A stretch of DNA of 17,242 bases from an uncultured Clostridia bacterium (GTDB lineage Bacteria; Bacillota_A; Clostridia; TANB77; CAG-508): the NCBI GenBank assembly GCA_949747745.1, contig CATKFT010000189.1:1-17242 (forward strand). The letters are read 5' to 3'. The notes beneath the pieces were generated by a model. That model searched no databases and was not told the DNA's origin. It worked only from the letters and a program-made list of their open reading frames with translations. Positions within the stretch are counted from its first letter, which is position 1; each line of letters starts with the position of its first letter. Below are positions 1-6,539 of this stretch, piece by piece. A program made the translations under genes and the position numbers.

Positions 1-42
1 GTAATCAGTAGGTCGCGGGTTCAATTCCTGTTTCCAGCACCA
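1..42 (+). tRNA. tRNA-Thr, 3' part only (window edge)
   Basis: This is the 3' part of a tRNA cut by the window edge. It shows the end of the anticodon loop (GTAA), the 3' half of the anticodon stem (TCAGT), the AGGTC variable loop, a T-arm (stem 15-19/27-31, loop TTCAATT), the 3' acceptor strand TTCCAGC, discriminator A and encoded CCA at 40-42. The bases seen fit an anticodon NGT, and every NGT anticodon decodes threonine. TCAGTAGGTC after the loop is also usual for Bacillota tRNA-Thr. The first anticodon base is outside the window. Confidence 0.85.
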
Positions 43-87
43 GATTTGATTGATACTCGAACTTTTAATTCGAGAGTAATAAATATT

Positions 88-113
88 AACTAGAAGTACC
101 GTCTAGTTTTTTT
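88..113 (+). terminator. Terminator after tRNA-Thr
   Basis: A seven-base stem AACTAGA (88-94) / TCTAGTT (102-108) with a 7-nt loop runs into seven T residues (107-113). A second hairpin, CTCGAA (56-61) / TTCGAG (69-74), lies between the tRNA end and this terminator and may be a processing or pausing structure. The position and T-run fit intrinsic termination of the tRNA transcript. Confidence 0.75.
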
Positions 114-139
114 GTTATTTGAGAATGGGAGTGATGAAT

Positions 140-376
140 ATGGATGTTGTTGAGGAATTAGAGCTTGATAAGGAAGTCTTAAAAAGAATTGAAATGATAT
201 ATAAATTTACTGGTGTTAAGGATATTATTAAACAAGTAAGTATGAACAATTATGTTGTGATAATCATTTATATATGGAAAAAGTTGTATTCCTTAAATAC
301 TAAATGGCGTCAATTTAGTAAACATATTTGTATAAAACGAATCAATATACGTGCGAAATTAAGTGTTAGTGTATAA
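140..376 (+). CDS. Doubtful small ORF, possible gene remnant
   Basis: The open frame runs upstream to a TTG at 119, but the only plausible ribosome site (GGGAG, 127-131) points to ATG 140, giving about 78 residues. The first 30 or so residues are acidic, helical and protein-like (VEELELDKEVLKRIEMIYKF). The rest turns basic and low in complexity (Ile/Tyr/Lys/Arg), which looks like a degraded or out-of-frame tail. I recognise no family. It sits alone between the tRNA-Thr terminator and the exporter operon. It may be a small real gene, a decayed 5' end of a longer gene, or chance. Confidence 0.25.
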   Translation: MDVVEELELDKEVLKRIEMIYKFTGVKDIIKQVSMNNYVVIIIYIWKKLYSLNTKWRQFSKHICIKRINIRAKLSVSV

Positions 377-660
377 ATGTGTTATGCTTTTTATATTATT
401 ACTGATGATTTCTTTTGGACAAAAGAGTTGTGGAATGCTCTTTCTTAGAACAACAGTAGGAAATACATTTGAACTCTGGAAAAGGGTTTGAATTTAAGCG
501 TAAAATCGACTTTCTAAAAAGAAGTTGATTTTTGATTGGATGAAAATAAGTACTATGGAGACCATTATAAATAGTGGTACTCTTAAACATTTGAAGCACT
601 AATAAGTGTAATTTTATAATAGGATATAATAAAAAATATACTCAAAAAGAAAGTTTGTAG
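377..660. other. Gap without a convincing gene
   Basis: About 280 bases have no supported coding sequence on either strand. The reverse-strand open frame at 399-599 has no ribosome site and an unlikely composition. What can be seen is the hairpin at 502-533 and AT-rich boxes (TATAAT at 615-620 and 625-630) ahead of the exporter operon. Confidence 0.5.
502..533 (+). terminator. Hairpin with T-run, terminator-like
   Basis: An 11-bp stem (502-512 with 522-532, one G-T pair) closes a 9-nt loop, and T residues follow on the + strand (529-533). An A-run at 502-505 gives the minus strand a T-run too, so it could act in both directions. It has no clear upstream gene apart from the doubtful ORF at 140-376, so a relic or an RNA structure is possible. 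Confidence 0.45.
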
Positions 661-666
661 TATAAT
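661..666 (+). promoter_or_regulatory. Candidate -10 box for the exporter operon
   Basis: TATAAT lies 22 bases before the ATG of the ATPase gene. No good -35 hexamer is seen 16-18 bases upstream. Two further TATAAT boxes lie about 31-51 bases upstream, so the true promoter is uncertain. If this box is used, the leader is only about 16 nt and starts just before the AAGGAGTG ribosome site (676-683). Confidence 0.35.
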
Positions 667-688
667 AAAATCATAAAGGAGTGAGAAA

Positions 689-1447
689 ATGCTTAAAGTA
701 AAAGATTTAAAAAAGAAATTTATAAGGTATAATTCAAAAAAGCAAAAAGAAGAATTTTATGCAGATAATGGCATTTCATTTGAAGCAAAAGAAGGAGAAA
801 TCATAGGAGTATTAGGACCAAATGGAGCTGGAAAGACCACATTACTTCGAATGATAGCTGGAATTCTAGAACCAACTTCTGGAACAATTGAATTTGATGG
901 GTTAAATTATTCTAAGAATGAGATTGAAATAAAAAAGAATATTGCGTATTTATCAGGCAATACTAAAATTTATAATACATTATCTACTTATGAACTTTTA
1001 AAAATGTGTGCTGAAATTTATGAGGTAAAGAAAGAAAATATCGACAGTAGAATAAAAGAAATTGCAAAAACATTAAACATGGAAAGCTTTCTTTATAACA
1101 GAATTGCAAATCTTTCAACAGGACAAACACAAAGAGTCAATATTGCACGTTGCTTAATACATGACCCTAAATATTATATTTTAGATGAAGCGACAAGTGG
1201 TTTGGATATTATTTCTAGTCAAGTAATTCTTGATTTCATGAAAGAAGAAAAGAAAAAAGGAAAAATCATTCTTTATTCTACACATTATATGGAAGAGGCC
1301 GAAAATATATGTGACTATGTGATTATGATAAACAAAGGTGTTATTATAAAAGAGGGAACACCAGAAAAAATAAGAAAAGAAACAAAGACGACAAACTTAA
1401 GAGATGCATTCTTTGCTTTAATAGGAGGGAAAAGTAATGAAGAATAA
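689..1447 (+). CDS. ABC-2 exporter ATP-binding protein (NatA-like)
   Basis: This is the cytoplasmic ATPase of a two-component ABC-2 exporter and would power the permease encoded next. Its 252 residues show Walker A GPNGAGKTT (43-51), ABC signature LSTGQ (142-146), Walker B YYILDEAT with D166/E167, and the H-loop histidine H199 in STHYMEEAE. The region that normally carries the Q-loop glutamine reads LSGNTKIY (88-95), as in NatA-type subunits, so the usual Gln is absent. An AAGGAGTG ribosome site precedes ATG 689. The end overlaps the permease gene by 11 bases, indicating translational coupling. The NatA family exports Na+ in Bacillus, but related pairs move drugs, antimicrobial peptides or lipids. 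The substrate cannot be read from the sequence. Confidence 0.93.
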   Translation: MLKVKDLKKKFIRYNSKKQKEEFYADNGISFEAKEGEIIGVLGPNGAGKTTLLRMIAGILEPTSGTIEFDGLNYSKNEIEIKKNIAYLSGNTKIYNTLSTYELLKMCAEIYEVKKENIDSRIKEIAKTLNMESFLYNRIANLSTGQTQRVNIARCLIHDPKYYILDEATSGLDIISSQVILDFMKEEKKKGKIILYSTHYMEEAENICDYVIMINKGVIIKEGTPEKIRKETKTTNLRDAFFALIGGKSNEE

Positions 1448-2585
1448 TTTATGGAATATGCTAAAAAAAGAAATTAGAGAAATGTTTCGAGATAAAAAGT
1501 CATTATCCATGATGTTAATTATTCCAGTTATGATTCCTCTATTAGTAATTGGAATGTCAGCGCTATTTGAATCTCAAATGAATAAGCCAGTAGAGCAATA
1601 TAACAAAATTGGATTTTCTTATGAATTATCAGAGGTTGAAAAAGAGATTGCGAAAGAATTACAAATAGATGTATTCATAATAGAAGAAAAAAATTTAGAA
1701 CAAGCATATAAAGAAAAAACAATTGATTTATATGTAACCAAAGAGGGAAGTAACTATGTTATTCATGGAGATGATAACGAAACAACGAGTTATGCTGCTT
1801 CCTTGACCGATAGTTTTTTTGCTTCATATAAAGAATACTTACAAGAAAAATATTTACAAGAAAATAATATGAAAGCGGAAGATGTTATTGCTATTATTAC
1901 AGTAGAAAAAGACATCAAAGAAGTAGAAAATTTTTACGCTAACTACATTATTAATTATGCTTTTTTATTTATTATCATGGCTATTACAGTATCAGCAACA
2001 TATCCTGCAACTGATGCAACAGCAGGAGAAAAAGAAAGAGGAACATTAGAAACATTACTTACGTTTCCAATTCGAAGTAAAGACATTATCATTGGTAAAT
2101 TCTTAAGTGTGAGTTTATCTTCTATGATTACTGGTGCAATTAGTTTACTATTAACAATTGTTTCTTTAATGGTTGCTAACAATATGTTTCAAATATACAA
2201 AGGAATCAATTTAATGCTATCTTTAGAAAGTACCTTATTTGCCTGTTTTGTTATTATTGCATATTCTCTCTTAATTAGTGGATTATGTATCGCAATAGCA
2301 AGTCGTTCTAAATCTTTTAAAGAGGCACAAAGTGCTTTAACTCCACTTACTTTTATTTCTTTTTTTCCAGGAATGATAGCATTTATGATTAACGTTGAAT
2401 CTTCAACTATATTGGCGCTTGTACCATTTTTAAATTTCACTCTTTTATTTACAGACATTACAGCAGGAACCATTAATTATTTGCACATTTTATTAATGTT
2501 TTTCTCAACAATTGCAATTATTACTATTGTTCTTGGAGTTATTATCAAACAATATAAATCAGAGCAAGTCCTTTTTTCTAATTAA
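1437..2585 (+). CDS. ABC-2 exporter permease (NatB-like)
   Basis: This is the membrane subunit that pairs with the upstream ATPase. The 382 residues have an N-terminal cytoplasmic helix (KKEIREMFRDKKSL) typical of ABC-2 permeases and a first membrane segment at about 25-44. A large charged extracytoplasmic domain follows (about 45-170), and then roughly five more membrane segments (about 170-187, 220-247, 265-287, 303-335 and 347-370). Between the second and third lies the motif GEKERGTLE (197-205), characteristic of NatB and related ABC-2 permeases. The ribosome site AGGAGGG (1423-1429) lies inside the ATPase gene. A terminator starts at the stop codon, so the pair is a closed operon. Family assignment is strong; the cargo is unknown. 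Confidence 0.9.
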   Translation: MKNNLWNMLKKEIREMFRDKKSLSMMLIIPVMIPLLVIGMSALFESQMNKPVEQYNKIGFSYELSEVEKEIAKELQIDVFIIEEKNLEQAYKEKTIDLYVTKEGSNYVIHGDDNETTSYAASLTDSFFASYKEYLQEKYLQENNMKAEDVIAIITVEKDIKEVENFYANYIINYAFLFIIMAITVSATYPATDATAGEKERGTLETLLTFPIRSKDIIIGKFLSVSLSSMITGAISLLLTIVSLMVANNMFQIYKGINLMLSLESTLFACFVIIAYSLLISGLCIAIASRSKSFKEAQSALTPLTFISFFPGMIAFMINVESSTILALVPFLNFTLLFTDITAGTINYLHILLMFFSTIAIITIVLGVIIKQYKSEQVLFSN

Positions 2586-2602
2586 AAAAGCTTGCTTTTT
2601 TT
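2584..2602 (+). terminator. Terminator of the exporter operon
   Basis: AAAAAAG (2584-2590), loop CTTG, then CTTTTTT with seven T residues (2596-2602). The stem begins inside the permease stop codon TAA (2583-2585). The symmetry would let it act on both strands. Confidence 0.75.
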
Positions 2603-2645
2603 GACAAAAATCATGAAATTTTTTATTTCTTTTTTTGCCATTAAC

Positions 2646-2654
2646 TGCTATACT
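2646..2654 (+). promoter_or_regulatory. Extended -10 promoter for the DUF3048 gene
   Basis: TGC-TATACT forms an extended -10 element 19 bases before GTG 2674. No consensus -35 is present 17 bases upstream, which is typical of TGn-dependent promoters. The expected start of transcription (about 2661) falls right at the ribosome site AAGGTGAG (2663-2670). Confidence 0.4.
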
Positions 2655-2673
2655 TAAAATAGAAGGTGAGAGA

Positions 2674-3711
2674 GTGAAGAAAAAAATAATTTTATTCATC
2701 TTGATTTTACTAGTATTGGGAGTGAGCATCCCACTTTTATATCAGACTTTTATGAGAAAGGAAAAAGAGCAGGAAGAAAAAACGAATCAGCCGAACGTGA
2801 AAGAAGAAAAGCCAAAACCAAAATTAAAAATTGTAAATGAAGATTCAAAATCAAGACCATATGCTATCATGATTAATAATAATCAAGCTGCGTGGAAAAA
2901 TCATTCTGGAATAAATGATGCATATTTAGTTTATGAAATTATAACAGAAGGTGGAATTACTAGAATGATGGCACTTTTTAAAGATAAAGATACAGAACGA
3001 ATTGGTTCAGTTCGAAGTGCTAGACATTATTTTTTGGATTACGCGTTAGAGAATGATGCCATTTATATCCATTTTGGTTGGAGTCCAAAAGCCCAATCTG
3101 ATATTTCAAACTTAGGAATAAATAACATTAATGGAATTTATGATAATAGTTTTTGGAGAGATAGAACATTAGGTGTTGCTTATGAGCATACTGCTTTTAC
3201 TAGTATAGCGTTAGTAAAAGCTCTAGCAGAAAAAAGAAATTACACAAGAGATACCAATAAAGAGTTGCTATTTAATTACAGTGTAGAAGAATTAAATAAC
3301 AATTTGAAAGAAGATGCAATAATTGCCAATACTGTAGTGATTCCTTATTCGAAAGCACATACAACAAGTTATCAATATAATGCAGAGACAAAACGCTATA
3401 TGCGATATATGAACGATTGGGCTCATACAGATGGAATCACGAAAGAACAATATTCAACAAAAAATATTATCATTCAAAAGGTAGAAAATTATTCAATGGA
3501 CTCTTATGGAAGACAGGATTTGAAAACTATTGGAAGTGGAAGTGGATATTTTGTAACAAATGGTTATGCTGTTCCAATATCTTGGTCAAAGGAAAATCGA
3601 AGCAGCCAAACAAAATATACCTATTTAGATGGAACTGAAATCAGTCTTAATGACGGAAATACGTTTATTCAAATTGAACCTATTAGTATGACACCAACTT
3701 TTTTAGAATAG
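2674..3711 (+). CDS. Membrane-anchored DUF3048 protein (YerB-like)
   Basis: The open frame extends upstream to TTG 2635. GTG 2674 is preferred because AAGGTGAG lies just before it and the protein then begins with a proper membrane anchor (KKK followed by about 20 hydrophobic residues), giving 345 residues. A charged Lys/Glu/Pro linker (about 28-52) leads to a DUF3048 N-terminal domain (about 58-200: RPYAIMINN, SGINDAYLVYEIITEGGITR, IGSVRSAR) and a DUF3048 C-terminal domain (about 225-342, ending in LDGTEISLNDGNTFIQI). These assignments come from motif recognition. The domain would face outward, at the membrane-wall interface. Bacillus YerB is a lipoprotein; this protein has no lipobox cysteine, so it is held by an uncleaved helix. 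Its function is unknown. It is a single-gene unit closed by a terminator over its stop codon. Confidence 0.85.
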   Translation: MKKKIILFILILLVLGVSIPLLYQTFMRKEKEQEEKTNQPNVKEEKPKPKLKIVNEDSKSRPYAIMINNNQAAWKNHSGINDAYLVYEIITEGGITRMMALFKDKDTERIGSVRSARHYFLDYALENDAIYIHFGWSPKAQSDISNLGINNINGIYDNSFWRDRTLGVAYEHTAFTSIALVKALAEKRNYTRDTNKELLFNYSVEELNNNLKEDAIIANTVVIPYSKAHTTSYQYNAETKRYMRYMNDWAHTDGITKEQYSTKNIIIQKVENYSMDSYGRQDLKTIGSGSGYFVTNGYAVPISWSKENRSSQTKYTYLDGTEISLNDGNTFIQIEPISMTPTFLE

Positions 3712-3729
3712 TGAAAACTATTCTTTTTT
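3705..3729 (+). terminator. Terminator overlapping a stop codon
   Basis: AGAATAG (3705-3711), loop TGAAAA, CTATTCT (3718-3724), followed by a T-run to 3729. The TAG stop codon (3709-3711) of the DUF3048 gene is part of the stem. Confidence 0.85.
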
Positions 3730-3780
3730 ACACTTTATTGTTAAAGTTATGGAAAGAGCATACTATTTTTTTCAGATTTA

Positions 3781-3794
3781 TGATATACTATAAT
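3781..3794 (+). promoter_or_regulatory. -10 region of the HD hydrolase gene
   Basis: Two overlapping boxes are present: an extended -10 TGA-TATACT (3781-3789) and TATAAT (3789-3794). No consensus -35 is visible. Either box would start transcription at about 3796-3801, next to the GAGGTG ribosome site (3800-3805). Confidence 0.4.
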
Positions 3795-3814
3795 AGTTCG
3801 AGGTGAAATTCATA

Positions 3815-4312
3815 ATGAAAGAACTTGATAGAGAATATAATAAAATTGTATATCATATCTTAGTAAATGAAGAATTTAATAAAATAAAATCTATAGAGCA
3901 TCATGGGGTAACTAGATACGACCATTCATTAAAAGTATCTTATTATTCTTATAAGATTGCGAAATTTCTACACTTAGATTATAGAGATGTTGCACGTGGT
4001 GGATTATTGCATGACTTTTTTTTAAGTAATGAAGAAAGAACTTCTAAGGAACGTTTTCTATCTACTTTTATACATCCTAAAAGAGCAGTTGAAAAATCCT
4101 TAGAAAACTTTGAGTTAACGGAAAAAGAAATTGATATGATACGTACCCATATGTTTCCAATTAATATAGCTATTCCAAAATATGCGGAAAGTTGGGTTGT
4201 CAGTTTTGTAGATAAAGGTGTTGCAATGATAGAGTTTGAAAAGAAATTTCAAGTTCGGTTGGCTTATCTATTTAATGTTTATTTTTTATTGTTACTAAAT
4301 CATATGAGATAG
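3815..4312 (+). CDS. HD-domain phosphohydrolase
   Basis: A predicted cytoplasmic metal-dependent phosphohydrolase of 165 residues. Metal ligands can be read in order: H37 in RYDHSLKV, the H66-D67 doublet in GGLLHDFF, H87 in FIHPKRA, H112 in RTHMFP and D133 in SFVDKG. The extra histidines between the HD doublet and the final Asp are those of HD-fold hydrolases with more than one metal. The frame reaches a GTG at 3803, but that codon is itself part of the GAGGTG ribosome site, so ATG 3815 (9-nt spacing) is the better start. The substrate is unknown (nucleotide, cyclic dinucleotide or similar). It stands as its own transcription unit with a terminator over its stop codon. Confidence 0.85.
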   Translation: MKELDREYNKIVYHILVNEEFNKIKSIEHHGVTRYDHSLKVSYYSYKIAKFLHLDYRDVARGGLLHDFFLSNEERTSKERFLSTFIHPKRAVEKSLENFELTEKEIDMIRTHMFPINIAIPKYAESWVVSFVDKGVAMIEFEKKFQVRLAYLFNVYFLLLLNHMR

Positions 4313-4330
4313 AATTCTATCTTTTTTTTT
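4307..4330 (+). terminator. Terminator overlapping a stop codon
   Basis: AGATAG (4307-4312), loop AATT, CTATCT (4317-4322), then a nine-T run to 4330. The TAG stop codon (4310-4312) of the HD-domain gene lies in the stem. Confidence 0.85.
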
Positions 4331-4341
4331 ATTTTAAAACA

Positions 4342-4350
4342 TGTTATAAT
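4342..4350 (+). promoter_or_regulatory. Extended -10 promoter for tRNA-Arg
   Basis: TGT-TATAAT ends 8 bases before the first tRNA base. The -35 position falls within the T-run of the upstream terminator, so recognition would rest on the extended -10. The primary transcript would start at or a base or two before the mature 5' end. Confidence 0.5.
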
Positions 4351-4358
4351 AAAAATAT

Positions 4359-4435
4359 GTCTCCGTAGCTCAGCTGGATAGAGCGACCCCCTCCTAAGGG
4401 GTAGGCCGAAGGTTCAAATCCTTTCGGGGACACCA
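4359..4435 (+). tRNA. tRNA-Arg (anticodon CCT)
   Basis: A complete 77-base tRNA with encoded CCA. The acceptor GTCTCCG pairs with CGGGGAC (one T-G pair), and the D-stem is GCTC/GAGC. The anticodon stem ACCCC/GGGGT closes the loop CTCCTAA with anticodon CCT. The variable loop is AGGCC, the T-stem GAAGG/CCTTT with loop TTCAAAT, the discriminator A, and CCA at 4433-4435. It decodes AGG arginine codons. It is a single gene, not part of a tRNA cluster, and has its own promoter and terminator. Confidence 0.95.
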
Positions 4436-4445
4436 GAGTGTTAAT

Positions 4446-4483
4446 AAAAGTCTTGAAAGTTTTAGATTTTAAGACTTTTTTTT
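4446..4483 (+). terminator. Terminator after tRNA-Arg
   Basis: AAAAGTCTT (4446-4454) pairs with AAGACTTTT (4471-4479) around a 16-nt loop and continues into a T-run to 4483. It lies 10 bases after the CCA end. Confidence 0.75.
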
Positions 4484-4751
4484 GCTTTTTAACATAATTA
4501 TAGTCTAATGTATGTGTTGAAATTCTTAATGATAGTATTAACTATCTTCAATTTTATTAGAAATATACAAAAGGAAGAACAAATGAATGTAATGTCATAC
4601 AAGATGAAAAGATTTATTCAAAGAAATAATAATTGTGATTCAAATTATTACATGCTATTAAATCGATTCAATCATTTTTTGTATGCAATCATTTAATTTT
4701 TAATATATCATTAAAATTACAATTAACGTAACCAAAAGCTACAAAGTAGTG
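4484..4751. other. Gap without a convincing gene
   Basis: Together with the promoter and leader this leaves about 325 bases between tRNA-Arg and the GNAT gene. A short + strand frame (ATG 4508, stop at 4696) lacks a ribosome site at its start. An internal ATG near 4583 follows AAGGAAG but would give only about 37 residues of no recognisable kind. No repeat, RNA gene or hairpin of note was seen. Confidence 0.5.
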
Positions 4752-4757
4752 TATAAT
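4752..4757 (+). promoter_or_regulatory. Candidate -10 box for the GNAT operon
   Basis: A consensus TATAAT lies 52 bases before ATG 4810, giving a leader of about 46 nt, longer than most in this window. No consensus -35 is visible 17 bases upstream. Confidence 0.4.
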
Positions 4758-4809
4758 AGAAATAGAAGATAGCAGAGCATATCTTAAATATGTAAGGAAA
4801 GGATAAAAA

Positions 4810-5250
4810 ATGGAAGTAAGTTTTAAAATAGCAACCATAGATGATGTGGAAGCAATTATTAGGTTATGCAATGAATGTTTTCATGAAAACACGAATATAG
4901 AGTATGCAAAAAAAGTATTTTTAGAAACAGAGCCAGATGAAAATCAAGTTTATTTGATAGGAGTAGTAAATGGGGAAGTAATTGCTCATAGTAAAATAAC
5001 AATTATACCTACAATTTACGAAGACATGAATACTTATTCAATTTTAAATCATGTTTGTGTAAAACCAGAATATCGAAGACATAACATTGCGACTCAAATG
5101 TTGATTGAATGTGAACGTATTTCAAAAGAGAAGGGTTGTGTTGCAATGGAACTTTGGTCAAAAAATTTTAGACAACCTGCACATGCTTGCTACAAAAATT
5201 ATGGATTTATAGTAAATGATGCAGCATTTTTTTCAAAAACAATAAGTTAG
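4810..5250 (+). CDS. GNAT-family N-acetyltransferase
   Basis: A 146-residue single-domain acetyltransferase that would move the acetyl group of acetyl-CoA to an amine on a small molecule or protein. The strand-helix-strand core is clear: LNHVCVKPEYRRHNIATQML (79-98) is motif A with the CoA-binding turn, and ACYKNYGF (126-133) is motif B. The motif A loop is RRHNIA where R-x-x-G-x-G/A is usual, so Asn replaces the first glycine. The start is supported by AAGGAAAGG shortly before ATG 4810. The stop is followed after 10 bases by the next gene, so the two are probably co-transcribed. The substrate is unknown. Confidence 0.88.
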   Translation: MEVSFKIATIDDVEAIIRLCNECFHENTNIEYAKKVFLETEPDENQVYLIGVVNGEVIAHSKITIIPTIYEDMNTYSILNHVCVKPEYRRHNIATQMLIECERISKEKGCVAMELWSKNFRQPAHACYKNYGFIVNDAAFFSKTIS

Positions 5251-5260
5251 GAGTAAAAAT

Positions 5261-6442
5261 ATGAAAATTAGTAACGTTTATATCGGTGGCTGGTTTCAAA
5301 GAACGATGCTACAATTATCAGAAATATATGATTTTTTAAGAGATTGTAAATCTCAGTTAGATTTAGACCCAGAAAAATTATTGGAATATCGAAAAAATTT
5401 AGCAATTGGAAAAATAGATTATGGGGTTTCTGGAGAAGAATATATTGAATTTACAACAGCAGTTAATATAAAAGTAAAAATTTTTGAGGATGGGCTTATC
5501 ATTTTAAATAATGAAAAAGTAAGTGAAGATACTTTATTTGCAGACATTGAACATGTAACAGATTATTATGAAAATCAGTTATCACCTGCATTTAGCTATC
5601 TGTTTAGTTTAGGAGCTCCTGTTCCAAAAGAATTGGCAAACATTGAGACTGTGTATCCTTATTTTGTAATTTGTGATAATGCTTCAAAAGAAGAAATTTC
5701 AGATTTATTATCTAGAACTGAAAAACAAAAGTATTTTGAATTTGTAAATGATAAATATGATGTGATTAGAGGAGATAAATATTATTTCATTAATAATAAA
5801 AATCAATCATTAGCAAATATTGAAAGATATATAGAAGAACAAGTATTTATTAGAGAATTTAAAGGCCAATTACACCGTTATTTAAATATGCACCGAATCA
5901 TTTGGGAAAAAATAGATGCCGTAAAAGAAAATGCGAATGTAAAAGGGTCAGAAATTATTAAATTTACAACAAAATTAGAGGGTTATGCAAAAACAATTAA
6001 TTTAATTGATGGAAGAATTGACCAAATGAGTACTTATATAGCAACAAGAGAAAAAATAGCCAAGAGTGATGCTGAATTAGCGGAATTTCTAGCCATTTCA
6101 GGGTATCGTTATGAAACATTGCGTGATACTTTAAATTATATAAAATATTTATGGACAATGACTAGAAATTATGTTTCTTCTGCACAAAAACTATTTGAAG
6201 GGATTAAACAAGATGTTACCAATAAATCAGTAGATAGTTTAACGATCGTAACTTCAATGAGTGCAGGAGCAGCAATTATAGGACTCTTAACTGAAACAGC
6301 CCCTGATTTTACTATTTTCGGAGTACTATATTTCTTTATTTTAGCAATATTAGGTTGGTTTTCTACTAGGGTATTGGGTGCAATTTCAAAGAGAAGAAAA
6401 TATGAAGTGTCAGATATTGAATATGACAAAAATATTAAATAA
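5261..6442 (+). CDS. Unknown protein with C-terminal membrane hairpin
   Basis: I do not recognise a family with confidence. The 393 residues divide into a mixed alpha/beta soluble part (1-180), a long helical stretch likely to include coiled coil (about 185-322), two membrane segments (about 325-343 and 352-373) and a short basic tail (SKRRKYEV). A soluble N-terminal domain, long stalk helix and terminal pair of membrane helices is the layout of CorA-type channels and of RMD1/DUF155 proteins. The junction NKSVDSLTIVTSMSA recalls the start of CorA TM1, but the GMN selectivity motif is missing. The ribosome site TAGGAG sits 5-6 bases before the ATG. It follows the GNAT gene by 10 bases and ends in a terminator, so it belongs to a two-gene operon. 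Confidence 0.8.
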   Translation: MKISNVYIGGWFQRTMLQLSEIYDFLRDCKSQLDLDPEKLLEYRKNLAIGKIDYGVSGEEYIEFTTAVNIKVKIFEDGLIILNNEKVSEDTLFADIEHVTDYYENQLSPAFSYLFSLGAPVPKELANIETVYPYFVICDNASKEEISDLLSRTEKQKYFEFVNDKYDVIRGDKYYFINNKNQSLANIERYIEEQVFIREFKGQLHRYLNMHRIIWEKIDAVKENANVKGSEIIKFTTKLEGYAKTINLIDGRIDQMSTYIATREKIAKSDAELAEFLAISGYRYETLRDTLNYIKYLWTMTRNYVSSAQKLFEGIKQDVTNKSVDSLTIVTSMSAGAAIIGLLTETAPDFTIFGVLYFFILAILGWFSTRVLGAISKRRKYEVSDIEYDKNIK

Positions 6443-6462
6443 AGAGTATTGGCTCTTTTTTT
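6441..6462 (+). terminator. Terminator of the GNAT operon
   Basis: AAAGAG (6441-6446), loop TATTGG, CTCTTT (6453-6458), then T residues to 6462. The stem begins within the TAA stop codon (6440-6442). Confidence 0.8.
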
Positions 6463-6487
6463 GTGCAATATTGTTGTAGATTGTTTC

Positions 6488-6516
6488 TTGAATTCCTGTG
6501 AAAAATTGTGTATGAT
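6488..6516 (+). promoter_or_regulatory. Promoter of the wHTH/TPR gene
   Basis: TTGAAT (6488-6493) and TATGAT (6511-6516) are separated by exactly 17 bases. This is one of the two best sigma-A-type promoters in the window. The expected start of transcription is about 6523, just before the AGGGAGG ribosome site (6526-6532). Confidence 0.6.
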
Positions 6517-6539
6517 AAATATAACAGGGAGGAATCAGT

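Noticed and set aside
399..599. Minus-strand open frame of 66 codons
   Set aside because: No ribosome site, no promoter, odd composition, and opposite to every clear gene; it crosses the hairpin at 502-533.
1955..2473. Two minus-strand frames inside the permease gene
   Set aside because: Antisense shadows of a membrane protein gene with no start signals.
2635..2673. Upstream TTG start for the DUF3048 protein
   Set aside because: No ribosome site before it, and it would put 13 residues ahead of the basic-hydrophobic anchor; GTG 2674 has a good site.
4359..4435. tRNA-Arg as an integration site for a mobile element
   Set aside because: No integrase, no direct repeat of the tRNA 3' end and no foreign-looking genes were seen on either side.
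4508..4696. Small + strand open frame in the gap after tRNA-Arg
   Set aside because: No ribosome site at its ATG and an AT-driven, low-information residue content; an internal ATG near 4583 has a fair ribosome site but would give only about 37 residues.
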